Source: F1-120-MAGs118 sp013360535 (lineage in GTDB: Bacteria; Planctomycetota; UBA1135; GCA-002686595). Taken from it: a DNA stretch of 7,966 bases. The notes below the pieces were generated by a model. The model ran no database searches. It saw nothing but the letters and a program-made list of their open reading frames with translations, and was not told where the DNA came from. The stretch is taken from positions 1 to 7,966 of the forward strand of contig JAPKHC010000071.1 in the NCBI GenBank assembly GCA_026647215.1. Reading direction: 5' to 3'. Position numbers and translations under genes: made by a program. Below, in pieces: positions 1 through 6,590 of the stretch (positions are counted from its first letter, which is position 1; each line of letters begins with the position of its first letter).

Positions 1-150
1 GTGAGCGAGGCAGAGCTAAGCAAGGGCAGCGCGCGCAAGATGAGTGTTCCCCTGGTGAACGGGCCTCACGTGAACGAGCCCTTCGCGGTGTCCGAGCCCC
101 CGGAGCCGGAGTCGGAGCCCGCCGCGGAGCCCACCGATGCGACTGGATAA
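1..150 (+). CDS. Short hypothetical protein, or C-terminal end of a longer one, upstream of the terminase
   Basis: This frame is open from the first base to a TAA at 148-150 and gives 49 residues if the GTG at base 1 is the start. I do not recognise the product. The first 20 residues are mixed and charged; the rest is rich in Pro, Glu, Ser and Ala and looks disordered. Only 8 of 49 codons end in A or T, as expected for a real gene here. The opening GTGA resembles the stop/start overlaps seen at 2709, 5468 and 6958, so base 1 may be a true start, but the window edge hides whether the frame continues upstream. It overlaps the terminase start by 14 bases, so the two are probably co-translated. 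Small-subunit terminases often sit in this position, but nothing in the residues shows that. Confidence 0.5.
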   Translation: MSEAELSKGSARKMSVPLVNGPHVNEPFAVSEPPEPESEPAAEPTDATG

Positions 151-1414
151 GGCCGCTCTCTTCGAAGACCTTGGCTACGAGCCGCACGCCGGCCAGCTCG
201 CGGTGCACCGTTCGACGGCGCGCTTTCGAGTGGTCGCGTGCGGCGTTCGTTGGGGCAAGACGACTGCCGCGGCGATGGAGGCGATCGCCGCAGCGCTCGA
301 GCCGAAGGAGAGCGCCATCGGCTGGGTCGTCGCACCGACCTACGACCTGGCCGATCGCGTTTTCCGCGAAGTCGAAGTGATCGTGCTCGAGCGACTGCGC
401 CACCGGCTCGTGCAGAAGAAAGAAGCCGAGCGCCGAATCCTGCTGCGCAACATGGCTGGTGGCGTGTCGGAGATTCGTGCGAAGAGCGCGGACAATCCGG
501 TGAGCCTGCTTGGTGAAGGTCTCGACTTCGTTGTCGTCGACGAGGCCGCGCGCTTGAAGCCGCTCATCTGGCAGAACCACGTGTCGCAGCGCTTGATCGA
601 CAAGCGCGGCTGGGCTCTGCTGATCTCGACGCCGCGAGGAAAAGGCTATTTCTTCGACCTTTTCCGCCGCGGCCAGGGGCCCGCGCGCGACGCGGAGCAC
701 GAGTCGTGGAACATGCCGAGCTGGACGAACCCGCTGCTCAATCGCGACCTGATCGAAGCGGAACGCGACAAGCTGCCGCAGCGCGTGTTCGAGCAGGAGT
801 ACGGCGCCGCATTCGTCGAAGGCGCGGGCGCGGTCTTCCGCAACGTGCGTGAACTCGCGACGGGCGAATGGAAGGAGCCGCAGCGTGGCGAGGTGTACTT
901 CGGCGGGCTCGACCTCGCGAAGGTCGAGGATTTCTCCGTGTTGGTGATTCTCAACGCGCAACGCGAAGTGGTGTTCGTCGATCGCTTCCATCGACTCGAC
1001 TGGGGTCTTCAAATCGCTCGCATCCGCGCGGCGCTGCAGCGTTACAACGGCGCGCGCGCGACGTGCGACGTCACGGGCGTGGGCGATCCGATCTACGAGC
1101 AGCTGCGTCGCGACGGGTGCGCGATCTCGCCGTACCCGTTCACCGCCAAGAGCAAGGCCGCGCTCATCGAGAACCTCTCGTTGATGCTCGAGCAGCGCAC
1201 GCTCATCCTCCCGCGGCCGGAGATCTGCCCGGAGCTCGTCGACGAGCTCGAGAGCTTCGAGTACTCGGTGACCGAGTCGGGGCACGTGCGCACCGGCGCG
1301 CCGGGTGGGCAGCACGATGACTGCGTCGTCTCGCTCGCGCTCGCGGCCTGGCAGGTCCGCAAGGTCGGGGGCGGGTTCAAGTGCTGGCGGGCGGGGCCGA
1401 GGTGGGGGGCGTAG
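137..1414 (+). CDS. terL: Phage terminase large subunit (ATPase and nuclease)
   Basis: This is the DNA-packaging motor: it cuts concatemeric phage DNA and pumps it into the prohead using ATP. The 425-residue length is usual for the family. The N-terminal ATPase has a Walker A GVRWGKT at residues 36-42, a Walker B VVVDEA at 132-137 (D135, E136) and the coupling-motif-like LLISTPRGKG at 161-170. The C-terminal RNase H-like nuclease shows GLDLA at 257-261 (D259), CDVTG at 310-314 (D311) and HDDCVVSLALA from 393 (D394/D395), which supply the metal-binding acidic triad. The ATG at 137 has GCGGAG 7 bases upstream and overlaps the preceding frame. Both domains look intact, so the protein could be active. 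A portal gene would be expected next but is not present; a protein of a different kind follows. Family assignment is firm; the packaging mechanism (cos or pac) cannot be told. Confidence 0.93.
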   Translation: MRLDKAALFEDLGYEPHAGQLAVHRSTARFRVVACGVRWGKTTAAAMEAIAAALEPKESAIGWVVAPTYDLADRVFREVEVIVLERLRHRLVQKKEAERRILLRNMAGGVSEIRAKSADNPVSLLGEGLDFVVVDEAARLKPLIWQNHVSQRLIDKRGWALLISTPRGKGYFFDLFRRGQGPARDAEHESWNMPSWTNPLLNRDLIEAERDKLPQRVFEQEYGAAFVEGAGAVFRNVRELATGEWKEPQRGEVYFGGLDLAKVEDFSVLVILNAQREVVFVDRFHRLDWGLQIARIRAALQRYNGARATCDVTGVGDPIYEQLRRDGCAISPYPFTAKSKAALIENLSLMLEQRTLILPRPEICPELVDELESFEYSVTESGHVRTGAPGGQHDDCVVSLALAAWQVRKVGGGFKCWRAGPRWGA

Positions 1415-1462
1415 CTGGCGAGAACGGGGAGTTGAGGCTTGCGCGTTAGGTGAAACTGATCA

Positions 1463-1492
1463 GGCGGGTACGATCGCAAGCACCAACCCGCC
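1463..1492 (+). repeat. Inverted repeat in the terminase / 1506 gene spacer
   Basis: GGCGGGT at 1463-1469 and ACCCGCC at 1486-1492 are perfect 7-base complements around a 16-base loop, ending 13 bases before the ATG at 1506. There is no T-run after it, so it is not a standard intrinsic terminator. It could be an operator, a leader hairpin affecting translation, or chance in GC-rich DNA. The TACGAT at 1469-1474 could serve as a -10 box, but the matching -35 (TTAGGT at 1446) is poor, so no promoter is claimed. Confidence 0.35.
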
Positions 1493-1505
1493 ATGCGAGG
1501 CCCCG

Positions 1506-2369
1506 ATGACCGGCAAGTCGAAGTCGAAGAAGCAGGAGGCAGCGCGCACCGAGCCCGACCCGAACGCAGCTAACGAGGACTGCGCGGCTCAGTGTCGAAG
1601 CACGCTCGAAGCGTTGGAACGCTTCATTCGAGAAGTGGAGGCGTTGACCGTCGACAAAGATGGCGCGCGCTGCATAACGACATTTCCAGCCGCACCACGG
1701 CTCACAGCCTTTTACCAGGTCGCGGTCACTGCCACTTGCCACCTTGACGACCGGCTCCGACAGATCTACGGAAAAAGAGAGTTCTTCAAGAAGGGTGTGG
1801 TCCGCGAGACAGCCACGGTAAAAATCGGAAAAGGCGGTGTACCGCTAATTCTTGCCTCAGCGATTCAGGGGTTGCAAATCGCTTTGGCTTGGCCACCGTC
1901 AGTACCTGGGTTCGTGATGAAGGACGGGCGTGAGGTGTTTGCGCCCCGGTTCACGTTCGGGGGCAAGATCGAAGCGCAGGCTTGGGCCGAGCTCCAGACA
2001 GGAGCCCGAGCGCTTAGGCTACACATAGAAGAGGCTCACGGAGTGAAAGAGAGGTCCGCTTCGAATGGGCCGGAGATCGAGCGCGGAAGGGACTTCACTT
2101 GGCTCAGTGTGGGATCGAAGCGGTACGAGTTCAGCACTGGGAATCAGGCCGAAACCATCAGAGTTCTCTACGAGGAGTGGAAGAAGGGTGGCGACGGGGC
2201 CGGGATGGGCGAAGCGGCGATTGGGGTCGCGATCGACTCGAAGGCGGATCGATTTCGCATCCAAGCGACGTTTCACAAGCACGAGGCCTTGGGGACGATC
2301 CTTCAGCCGTGCGGCAAGGGCCGGTACGCCCTGTTCCTGTCGGGAAACTCAAGAAAATCGGCAGAATGA
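1506..2369 (+). CDS. Hypothetical protein with a C-terminal winged-helix-like region
   Basis: I cannot assign a function. The ATG at 1506 is preferred because the in-frame sequence before it (from 1305) overlaps the terminase and is Arg/Gly/Ser-rich shadow. GCGAGG at 1495-1500 is a weak ribosome site. The 287 residues begin with a Lys/Ser/Glu-rich tail (1-20), then a predicted helical stretch (about 28-50), a middle region (about 55-180), and a separate C-terminal unit (about 198-279). That last unit runs from a WLSVGSKRYEFS strand through a GNQAETIRVLYEEW helix to a final GKGRYALFL strand. This order of F-x-F strand, QA-rich helix, W, basic patch and terminal strand resembles a winged-helix module I associate with high-GC bacterial and mobile-element proteins; the match is from memory. 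About a third of its first 150 codons end in A/T, against about 20% in the terminase, suggesting separate origin. Confidence 0.75.
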   Translation: MTGKSKSKKQEAARTEPDPNAANEDCAAQCRSTLEALERFIREVEALTVDKDGARCITTFPAAPRLTAFYQVAVTATCHLDDRLRQIYGKREFFKKGVVRETATVKIGKGGVPLILASAIQGLQIALAWPPSVPGFVMKDGREVFAPRFTFGGKIEAQAWAELQTGARALRLHIEEAHGVKERSASNGPEIERGRDFTWLSVGSKRYEFSTGNQAETIRVLYEEWKKGGDGAGMGEAAIGVAIDSKADRFRIQATFHKHEALGTILQPCGKGRYALFLSGNSRKSAE

Positions 2370-2373
2370 CACG

Positions 2374-2404
2374 TGGCTAACCAGTCCATGGACGGTTGGC
2401 TAAC
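2374..2404 (+). repeat. Dyad and direct repeat upstream of the HTH/primase operon
   Basis: A perfect 10-bp palindrome GTCCATGGAC (2384-2393) is extended on both sides: AACC at 2379-2382 pairs with GGTT at 2394-2397 around a single unpaired A at 2383, and GGC at 2376-2378-side bases can continue the pairing with the GGC run at 2398-2400 imperfectly. The octamer TGGCTAAC is also directly repeated at 2374-2381 and 2397-2404, 23 bp apart. The site ends 23 bases before the ATG of the HTH gene at 2428. No T-run follows. The near-absence of a loop favours binding by a dimeric DNA-binding protein over an RNA hairpin. An operator bound by the adjacent HTH protein is the simplest reading; a replication-initiator site is an alternative. 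Confidence 0.5.
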
Positions 2405-2427
2405 AGCCGGTGCGGGAAGCTCGGGGC

Positions 2428-2712
2428 ATGACCTACCCCAGCTCTCTGATCACCCTTGGCGAGCTCTCTCGCCTTCTCCGACTCCCTAAGGCCTGGCTGC
2501 GCAGCGAGGCGAAGGCACAGCGCATCCCCTGCCTCGATGTGGGCCGCCGGCCCTACTTCTGCTTCGAAGCAGTCAAAGAGTGCCTCACTCGGCGGGCGTC
2601 GACGAACCACTTCTCGACGTTCTCGCGCACGCAGACGCCGCCTCGGCCGCTTCTGGCGCCGATCGTTCGCGGCGAGCCGAAGCAGGACGACGGCGAGGTG
2701 CCCAAGCCGTGA
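2428..2712 (+). CDS. Small excisionase/AlpA-like helix-turn-helix protein
   Basis: This 94-residue protein has a MerR-like winged HTH fold of the kind found in excisionases and AlpA regulators. ITLGELSRLLRLPKAWLRSEAKA (residues 8-30) gives the helix-turn-helix; RIPCLDVGRRPYFCFEAV (32-49) gives the wing and the F-x-x-x-x-V start of the last helix. The tail (57-94) is Pro/Lys-rich and probably disordered. The ATG at 2428 is chosen because the HTH begins right after it; an in-frame GTG at 2410 would add six residues. It is the first gene of the replication operon, and its stop overlaps the primase GTG at 2709. It lies just after the dyad at 2374-2404, so it may bind there to control the operon. 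It could equally be a directionality factor for the recombinase at the far end. Confidence 0.8.
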   Translation: MTYPSSLITLGELSRLLRLPKAWLRSEAKAQRIPCLDVGRRPYFCFEAVKECLTRRASTNHFSTFSRTQTPPRPLLAPIVRGEPKQDDGEVPKP

Positions 2713-5471
2713 ACCTCTTCCCGGGCCTGATCTACCGGATTGCCCGCTCGGCGGGGATCGATGTCTCCGACGAGAAGTCGAAGACCGAGATCCGCTGTCC
2801 AATCCTGGGGCACGAGGACAACCGCGCCTCCGCGGTCCTGTTTCGGGATTCGAACGTCTTCTTCTGCTTCGTGTGCACGAGCCAGAAGGGCATCGGAGCG
2901 AAGGAGTTCGCCCAACGCTTAGGGGTCTCGTGGGACGGTGCATTCAGCGAAGCACTGAGTAGTCTGCCACCGAAAGTGGACATGCGGTCGCCGCCGACGT
3001 TCACGATCTCGGACATCGAACGCCTATGGCCAGTGTTCCTGGCGCGCGCAGACGCTGACGAGTTCGACCCATCCGACGAACCGGTGAGGAGCTATCTCGC
3101 GAGTCGGGGGCTGGAGGATGTTCTTGCGCGGGGGCTCGCCGGCATCGTCGGCATGGCAGACGACCTTCCTCGATCGATCAGCAAGTGGCCCTTGAAGGGC
3201 TACCGCGCGGCCGCTGCGCTCTACAGCCTGCAGGGCGTTCTGCGCTCGCTTCAGGCTCGGGCGGTCTGCGAGGCTGATCCCAAGGTAATGCTGCCAGCAA
3301 AGGCGCCCGCCAAGGGACTCGTTTTCGCGAACGAGGCTGGGCTCGCGCGGCTGCGGCAGCCAGCCCCGGCTGCTTCCGGCCCCGTGATCCTGTGCGAGGG
3401 GATCACCGACTTCTGGTCGACCGCGCTTGCAACGGAACTTCCGGTGCTGGGCGTGCCGGGGACGGTGTTCGCGCGAAGTGCGTTCGGCGACTGGACGAAG
3501 CGAGCGAATGTCGTGCTCGCCATGGACAACGACCACGCCGGGAAGGAAGCGACATCCTACGCCGCGAGAGAGGCGCGAAAGCAGGGCGCCAGGAGCGTGC
3601 GGGCGATCCAGCACCCGGAGGGCCTAAAGGATCTCTGCGACATCGTCGCGCGACACGGCGTCGGCGGACTTCGATCATTCCTGGCTGCCCACGTCGAAGG
3701 GGTAGAAGGCGCAAGCTCCACGATCGGCGGCGGAGTGATCGAGTGTCCGGTGGAGAAGCCGGCGGCCCGAGTAAGAGTCGTCAGCCCGGTCGCCGAGCCA
3801 GACAGCGAAGGCGCTGTTGAATCGGAAGCGGAGGAGGGAGCGCCCACTTCGATCGGCTTCCCCGCCACCACGGACACGGGCAATGCCGAGCGCTTCTGCC
3901 GACTCGCGGGAGGTGACTTCAGGTACTGCCCGCCCTGGCAGAAGTGGCTGGTGTGGACGGGCACGCGTTGGGAAGAGGACAAGCTCGAGAGAGCGATGGC
4001 GCTGAGCAAGCTCGTTCCCGTTGCGATCCGGGACGATGCCGAGAGCGCCACCACCAAGGAGGCCATCAAGAAGCTCGAGGCCTGGGCGGAGACATCCGAA
4101 TCACAGGGGCGACGAAAAGCGCTTGTTGCGCTTGCTCAATGTGAGCCGGGGATTCCGGTGTCGCCCAGCCAGTTCGACCGCGACTCGATGCTCCTGAACT
4201 GCAGGAACGGGACGATCGATCTGCGCGACGGCTCGATGCGGCCGCACCGACGCGAGGACCTGATCACCAAGGTGACGCCGTGCGACTACGACCCGCTGGC
4301 CGAAGCTCCTGTGTGGACGCGGTTCCTCGAGCAGGTGCTTCCGGATCCTGAAGTCCGAGCCTTCGTGCAGCGGCTGGTCGGCTACTCGCTCACCGGGAGC
4401 CAAGCCGAGCAGGTCATCGCATTTCTGATTGGTGAGGGTGCGAACGGGAAGTCCACGTTCCTCACAGCAATCCAGAACGCCGTCGGCAGCGACTACAGCA
4501 TCCAGGTCTCGTCCGAGATCCTGCTCAAGCGGTTTCAGCGAGGGCATCCGACGGAGCTCGCCGACCTGTTCGGCGTGCGCATCGCGGTCTGCGTCGAGAC
4601 CGGACAGCAAGCGGAGCTGGACGAGGTGCTGGTGAAGGTGCTCACCGGCGGCGATCCGATTCGGGCTCGACGGATGCGCGAGGACTTCTGGCAGTTCGAG
4701 CCGACGCATCACGTCTGGGTTGCCTCGAACCACAGGCCTTCGATCCGCGGTACCGATCACGCCATCTGGCGACGCGTGCTGGTGGTGCCGTTCGAAGTGA
4801 AGTTCCTGCGCGCGCAGCAGGACCGGGCTCTGCCCGCGAAACTCCAGGCCGAAGCCGTCGGCATCCTCAACTGGGCCGTCCAGGGATGCCGGGCGTGGGC
4901 CGCGACGGGGCTCGAAATCCCGGACGCTGTCCGCGGCCAGGTCGAGAGCTACCGGGTCGAGATGGACGTGATGCAGCAGTTCTTCGAGGACTGCTGCGAG
5001 TTCGACGTCACGGCCAGGGCCGGCGCCACGCGGCTGTATCGAGTCTATGCCTCGTGGAGCGAGCTGCACGGCGAGCTCGTGCTCTCGCAGACCCAGTTCG
5101 GCAGCGAGCTGAGGCGTCGCCACATCGCAAGCGGTAAGTCCTCCGGGCTCAGGGTGTACCGCGGCCTGCGACTGAAGGCCAACTACGCGCCCATACCTGA
5201 CGAGGGACGGCAGGGACACCAGGGACAGTTCTCCACATTATCTACGCACGCGCGCGCAAGTTCAGATCTCGATACGAGGGATAACGAGGAGAACCCTCCC
5301 TACCGTCCCTACCCGCCCTCGATCGCTGGGCTCGAGCGGGGCGAATCGGGCCTGGCGAGGCCGCCAGAGGGGGGCGGCGACTCCGCTGAGCGGTCGACGA
5401 GGTCTATCTCCACCGCGAGCAAGCCCTTCGAGGAAGTCGATCCGCTCGGCGCGGACGAGGGGGAGATGTGA
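2709..5471 (+). CDS. Fused primase-helicase: CHC2-type zinc finger, TOPRIM and SF3/D5 helicase
   Basis: This is the element's replication enzyme: it should make RNA primers and unwind DNA at the fork. Of 920 residues, 28-60 form a CHC2-like zinc finger (C30, H35, C53, C56). Residues 225-320 form a TOPRIM domain with ILCEGITD (E230) and VLAMDND (D273, D275). An acidic linker (about 331-385) leads into a D5_N/P4-type region (about 388-560) and an SF3 ATPase with Walker A GEGANGKST (575-583), a Walker B-like IAVCVE (625-630), motif C VASNHRP (671-677) and R688/R689 as possible arginine finger. Residues about 831-920 look disordered. The GTG at 2709 is chosen over an in-frame 2580 start: it overlaps the HTH stop as GTGA, follows an AGG-rich site, and the zinc finger starts soon after. 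All catalytic residues are present, so it appears functional. Confidence 0.92.
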   Translation: MNLFPGLIYRIARSAGIDVSDEKSKTEIRCPILGHEDNRASAVLFRDSNVFFCFVCTSQKGIGAKEFAQRLGVSWDGAFSEALSSLPPKVDMRSPPTFTISDIERLWPVFLARADADEFDPSDEPVRSYLASRGLEDVLARGLAGIVGMADDLPRSISKWPLKGYRAAAALYSLQGVLRSLQARAVCEADPKVMLPAKAPAKGLVFANEAGLARLRQPAPAASGPVILCEGITDFWSTALATELPVLGVPGTVFARSAFGDWTKRANVVLAMDNDHAGKEATSYAAREARKQGARSVRAIQHPEGLKDLCDIVARHGVGGLRSFLAAHVEGVEGASSTIGGGVIECPVEKPAARVRVVSPVAEPDSEGAVESEAEEGAPTSIGFPATTDTGNAERFCRLAGGDFRYCPPWQKWLVWTGTRWEEDKLERAMALSKLVPVAIRDDAESATTKEAIKKLEAWAETSESQGRRKALVALAQCEPGIPVSPSQFDRDSMLLNCRNGTIDLRDGSMRPHRREDLITKVTPCDYDPLAEAPVWTRFLEQVLPDPEVRAFVQRLVGYSLTGSQAEQVIAFLIGEGANGKSTFLTAIQNAVGSDYSIQVSSEILLKRFQRGHPTELADLFGVRIAVCVETGQQAELDEVLVKVLTGGDPIRARRMREDFWQFEPTHHVWVASNHRPSIRGTDHAIWRRVLVVPFEVKFLRAQQDRALPAKLQAEAVGILNWAVQGCRAWAATGLEIPDAVRGQVESYRVEMDVMQQFFEDCCEFDVTARAGATRLYRVYASWSELHGELVLSQTQFGSELRRRHIASGKSSGLRVYRGLRLKANYAPIPDEGRQGHQGQFSTLSTHARASSDLDTRDNEENPPYRPYPPSIAGLERGESGLARPPEGGGDSAERSTRSISTASKPFEEVDPLGADEGEM
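5203..5310 (+). repeat. Iteron-like direct repeats and inverted copy inside the primase 3' end
   Basis: AGGGAC occurs at 5203, 5212 and 5221, an exact 9-bp period. AGGGACGGCAGGGA (5203-5216) has a 13/14 inverted match, TCCCTACCGTCCCT, at 5297-5310. Between them lies a patch of lower GC at about 5228-5244 (CTCCACATTATCTAC) and two ACGAGG copies at 5274 and 5284. The block encodes the disordered primase tail (a G-x-Q repeat around residues 833-840), where protein constraint should be weak. Repeats plus an AT-richer patch inside a replication gene resemble phage origins such as the one inside lambda O; the repeats could instead simply reflect the peptide repeat. Confidence 0.45.
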
Positions 5472-5911
5472 TCGTGGACCGCGTCGATGCTGTCCTCGCG
5501 GAAGCCGCGAAGCTCGGGATACGACTGCGGGTCGTGGCCGGACGCCTTCGATTCGCGCCAGCTTCGTCGGTGACGCCGAGCCTGCAAGCCGCGCTCGCTG
5601 AGTGCAAACAGGCGATCGTCGAGCGGCTCGGCGGCTCCCGCGGCGGCGGGGGCGAAGTAGCCGAGCCGCCGCCGGCGAGGGCGATGCCTGGCCGGGGCGT
5701 CCCGTTGAGCGTCCTCAACTCGGACCCGTACGCCGATCGCTGGCCCGTCGCGCCGCAAGTCTGCTGCTCCTGCTGGGGCACGCGTTTCGTGGACCTGCGC
5801 GACGGCCGCCGCTGGGCGTGCTTCACGTGCGCGGCGCCGGAGCCGGGGGACGTGGTCGCGGAGTGTGAGAACGGCCCCGAGCGGCCAGAGCGAACTGGAG
5901 GACCGCGATGA
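5468..5911 (+). CDS. TubC_N-like domain protein with C-terminal zinc ribbon
   Basis: This is a 147-residue protein of unknown role. Residues 5-54 (VDAVLAEAAKLGIRLRV, then a GRLRF strand, then two helices ending QAIVERL) match the pattern of the TubC N-terminal docking-like fold, which turns up in small proteins next to phage primases. A Gly/Pro-rich linker (55-78) follows, then a zinc ribbon with C99-x2-C102 and C118-x2-C121 separated by 15 residues (an extra C100 is present). The start is the GTG at 5468, which overlaps the primase stop as GTGA and follows GAGGGGGAG; the ATG at 5466 meets a stop at once. Its coupling to the primase suggests a replication accessory or adaptor role, perhaps holding the primase to a partner. 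That role is inferred only from position. Confidence 0.8.
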   Translation: MIVDRVDAVLAEAAKLGIRLRVVAGRLRFAPASSVTPSLQAALAECKQAIVERLGGSRGGGGEVAEPPPARAMPGRGVPLSVLNSDPYADRWPVAPQVCCSCWGTRFVDLRDGRRWACFTCAAPEPGDVVAECENGPERPERTGGPR

Positions 5912-6081
5912 CTGCGCTCCGCGATGGAGCCTCGTCCCGCGCGCGAGTCGCGCAGCGCTCTGCGAAACGCACAGCCGATCGCGGGATCACCTGCGACCGG
6001 GCTGAGGTCTTGAGCAACGTTGACGCGCCCACTGAGGGCACAGAAGGAATCCCACCATGTCAGAGGCCCAGGAACTCTTGA
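5908..6081 (+). CDS. Possible small ORF between the two zinc-ribbon genes
   Basis: An ATG at 5908 overlaps the preceding stop as ATGA and opens a 57-residue frame that ends at 6081, 25 bases inside the next gene. The product is Arg/Ala/Thr-rich with no domain I recognise. About 18 of 57 codons end in A or T, a higher share than in the flanking genes, and the overlap with a well-supported start at 6057 argues against it. The alternative is that 5912-6056 is simply a 145-base spacer carrying the ribosome site of the next gene. Apart from the palindrome CAACGTTG at 6015-6022 I see no other signal there. Confidence 0.28.
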   Translation: MTALRDGASSRARVAQRSAKRTADRGITCDRAEVLSNVDAPTEGTEGIPPCQRPRNS

Positions 6082-6590
6082 TCCTCGCAGTCCAGACCAA
6101 GACGCGGCTGCGCTTCATCGGGAAAGAGCTCTACATCTTCGAGGGCGATGCGCTGCCGAAAGGTTCGGTGGAGCGTCTCCTGACCGCCAAAGTGGAGGTC
6201 GCCGCGCTCGCCAAGGAGCTGTTCGCGGACGAACTCTCCGCGGCGGACGACGAGGAGATCGGGCGCGTGCTCCACGAGCAGTACCTCGAGGAGCACGCCG
6301 AGGAGCTTGAACGGGAGGCCGAGGAGCTTGCAGCCCATGGCGTCTGCCCCTCGTGCAAGGGCACGGGTTATGCGCTCGACGAGGACGGCATCCCGAACGA
6401 AGTGTGCACGGACTGCTACGAGTACCGCCATCGGTCGCCGGACGATTCTGAACCGCTCGGCGAACCGAATGCGACCAACGAAGCCGCAGAGGACGCCAAT
6501 GGCGTCGTGCCCGCGATCGCCGGCCCCACGAGCGCCTTCGCCGATCCCGACGTCGACGGCAAGCCTTCTCCCACGCCGGAGGTCTCGTGA
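6057..6590 (+). CDS. Second TubC_N-like/zinc-ribbon protein, DnaJ-type knuckle
   Basis: This 177-residue protein of unknown role starts at the ATG at 6057, with AGAAGGA at 6042-6048 as the clearest ribosome site in the window. Residues 5-54 (QELLILAVQTKTRLRFIG, a KELYIF strand, then helices) can be laid without gaps over the same part of the 5468-5911 product. A Glu-rich helix (about 60-94), likely coiled coil, follows. A zinc site then has C97-x2-C100-x-G-x-G and C117-x2-C120, 16 residues apart, in the style of a DnaJ zinc knuckle. The last 50 residues are acidic and disordered. It is co-directional with the primase and its stop overlaps the SpoVG-like start. Together with the first zinc-ribbon gene it looks like a diverged pair. 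It may bind nucleic acid or act as an adaptor. Confidence 0.8.
   Translation: MSEAQELLILAVQTKTRLRFIGKELYIFEGDALPKGSVERLLTAKVEVAALAKELFADELSAADDEEIGRVLHEQYLEEHAEELEREAEELAAHGVCPSCKGTGYALDEDGIPNEVCTDCYEYRHRSPDDSEPLGEPNATNEAAEDANGVVPAIAGPTSAFADPDVDGKPSPTPEVS

Noticed and set aside
1305..1505. N-terminal extension of the 1506 gene
   Set aside because: It overlaps the terminase C-terminus and is Arg/Gly/Ser-rich shadow; the composition becomes normal only after the ATG at 1506.
2580..2708. N-terminal extension of the primase
   Set aside because: It is the alternate frame of the HTH gene; the GTG at 2709 fits the stop/start overlap and the position of the zinc finger.
4101..5219. Long minus-strand open frame (372 residues)
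   Set aside because: It lies wholly opposite the SF3 helicase domain, whose motifs are clear on the + strand; the product is Arg/His/Leu-rich low complexity typical of antisense shadow in GC-rich DNA.
6020..6048. TTGACG as a -35 promoter box before the 6057 gene
   Set aside because: At the right spacing the sequence is GA-rich ribosome site, with no -10-like hexamer.
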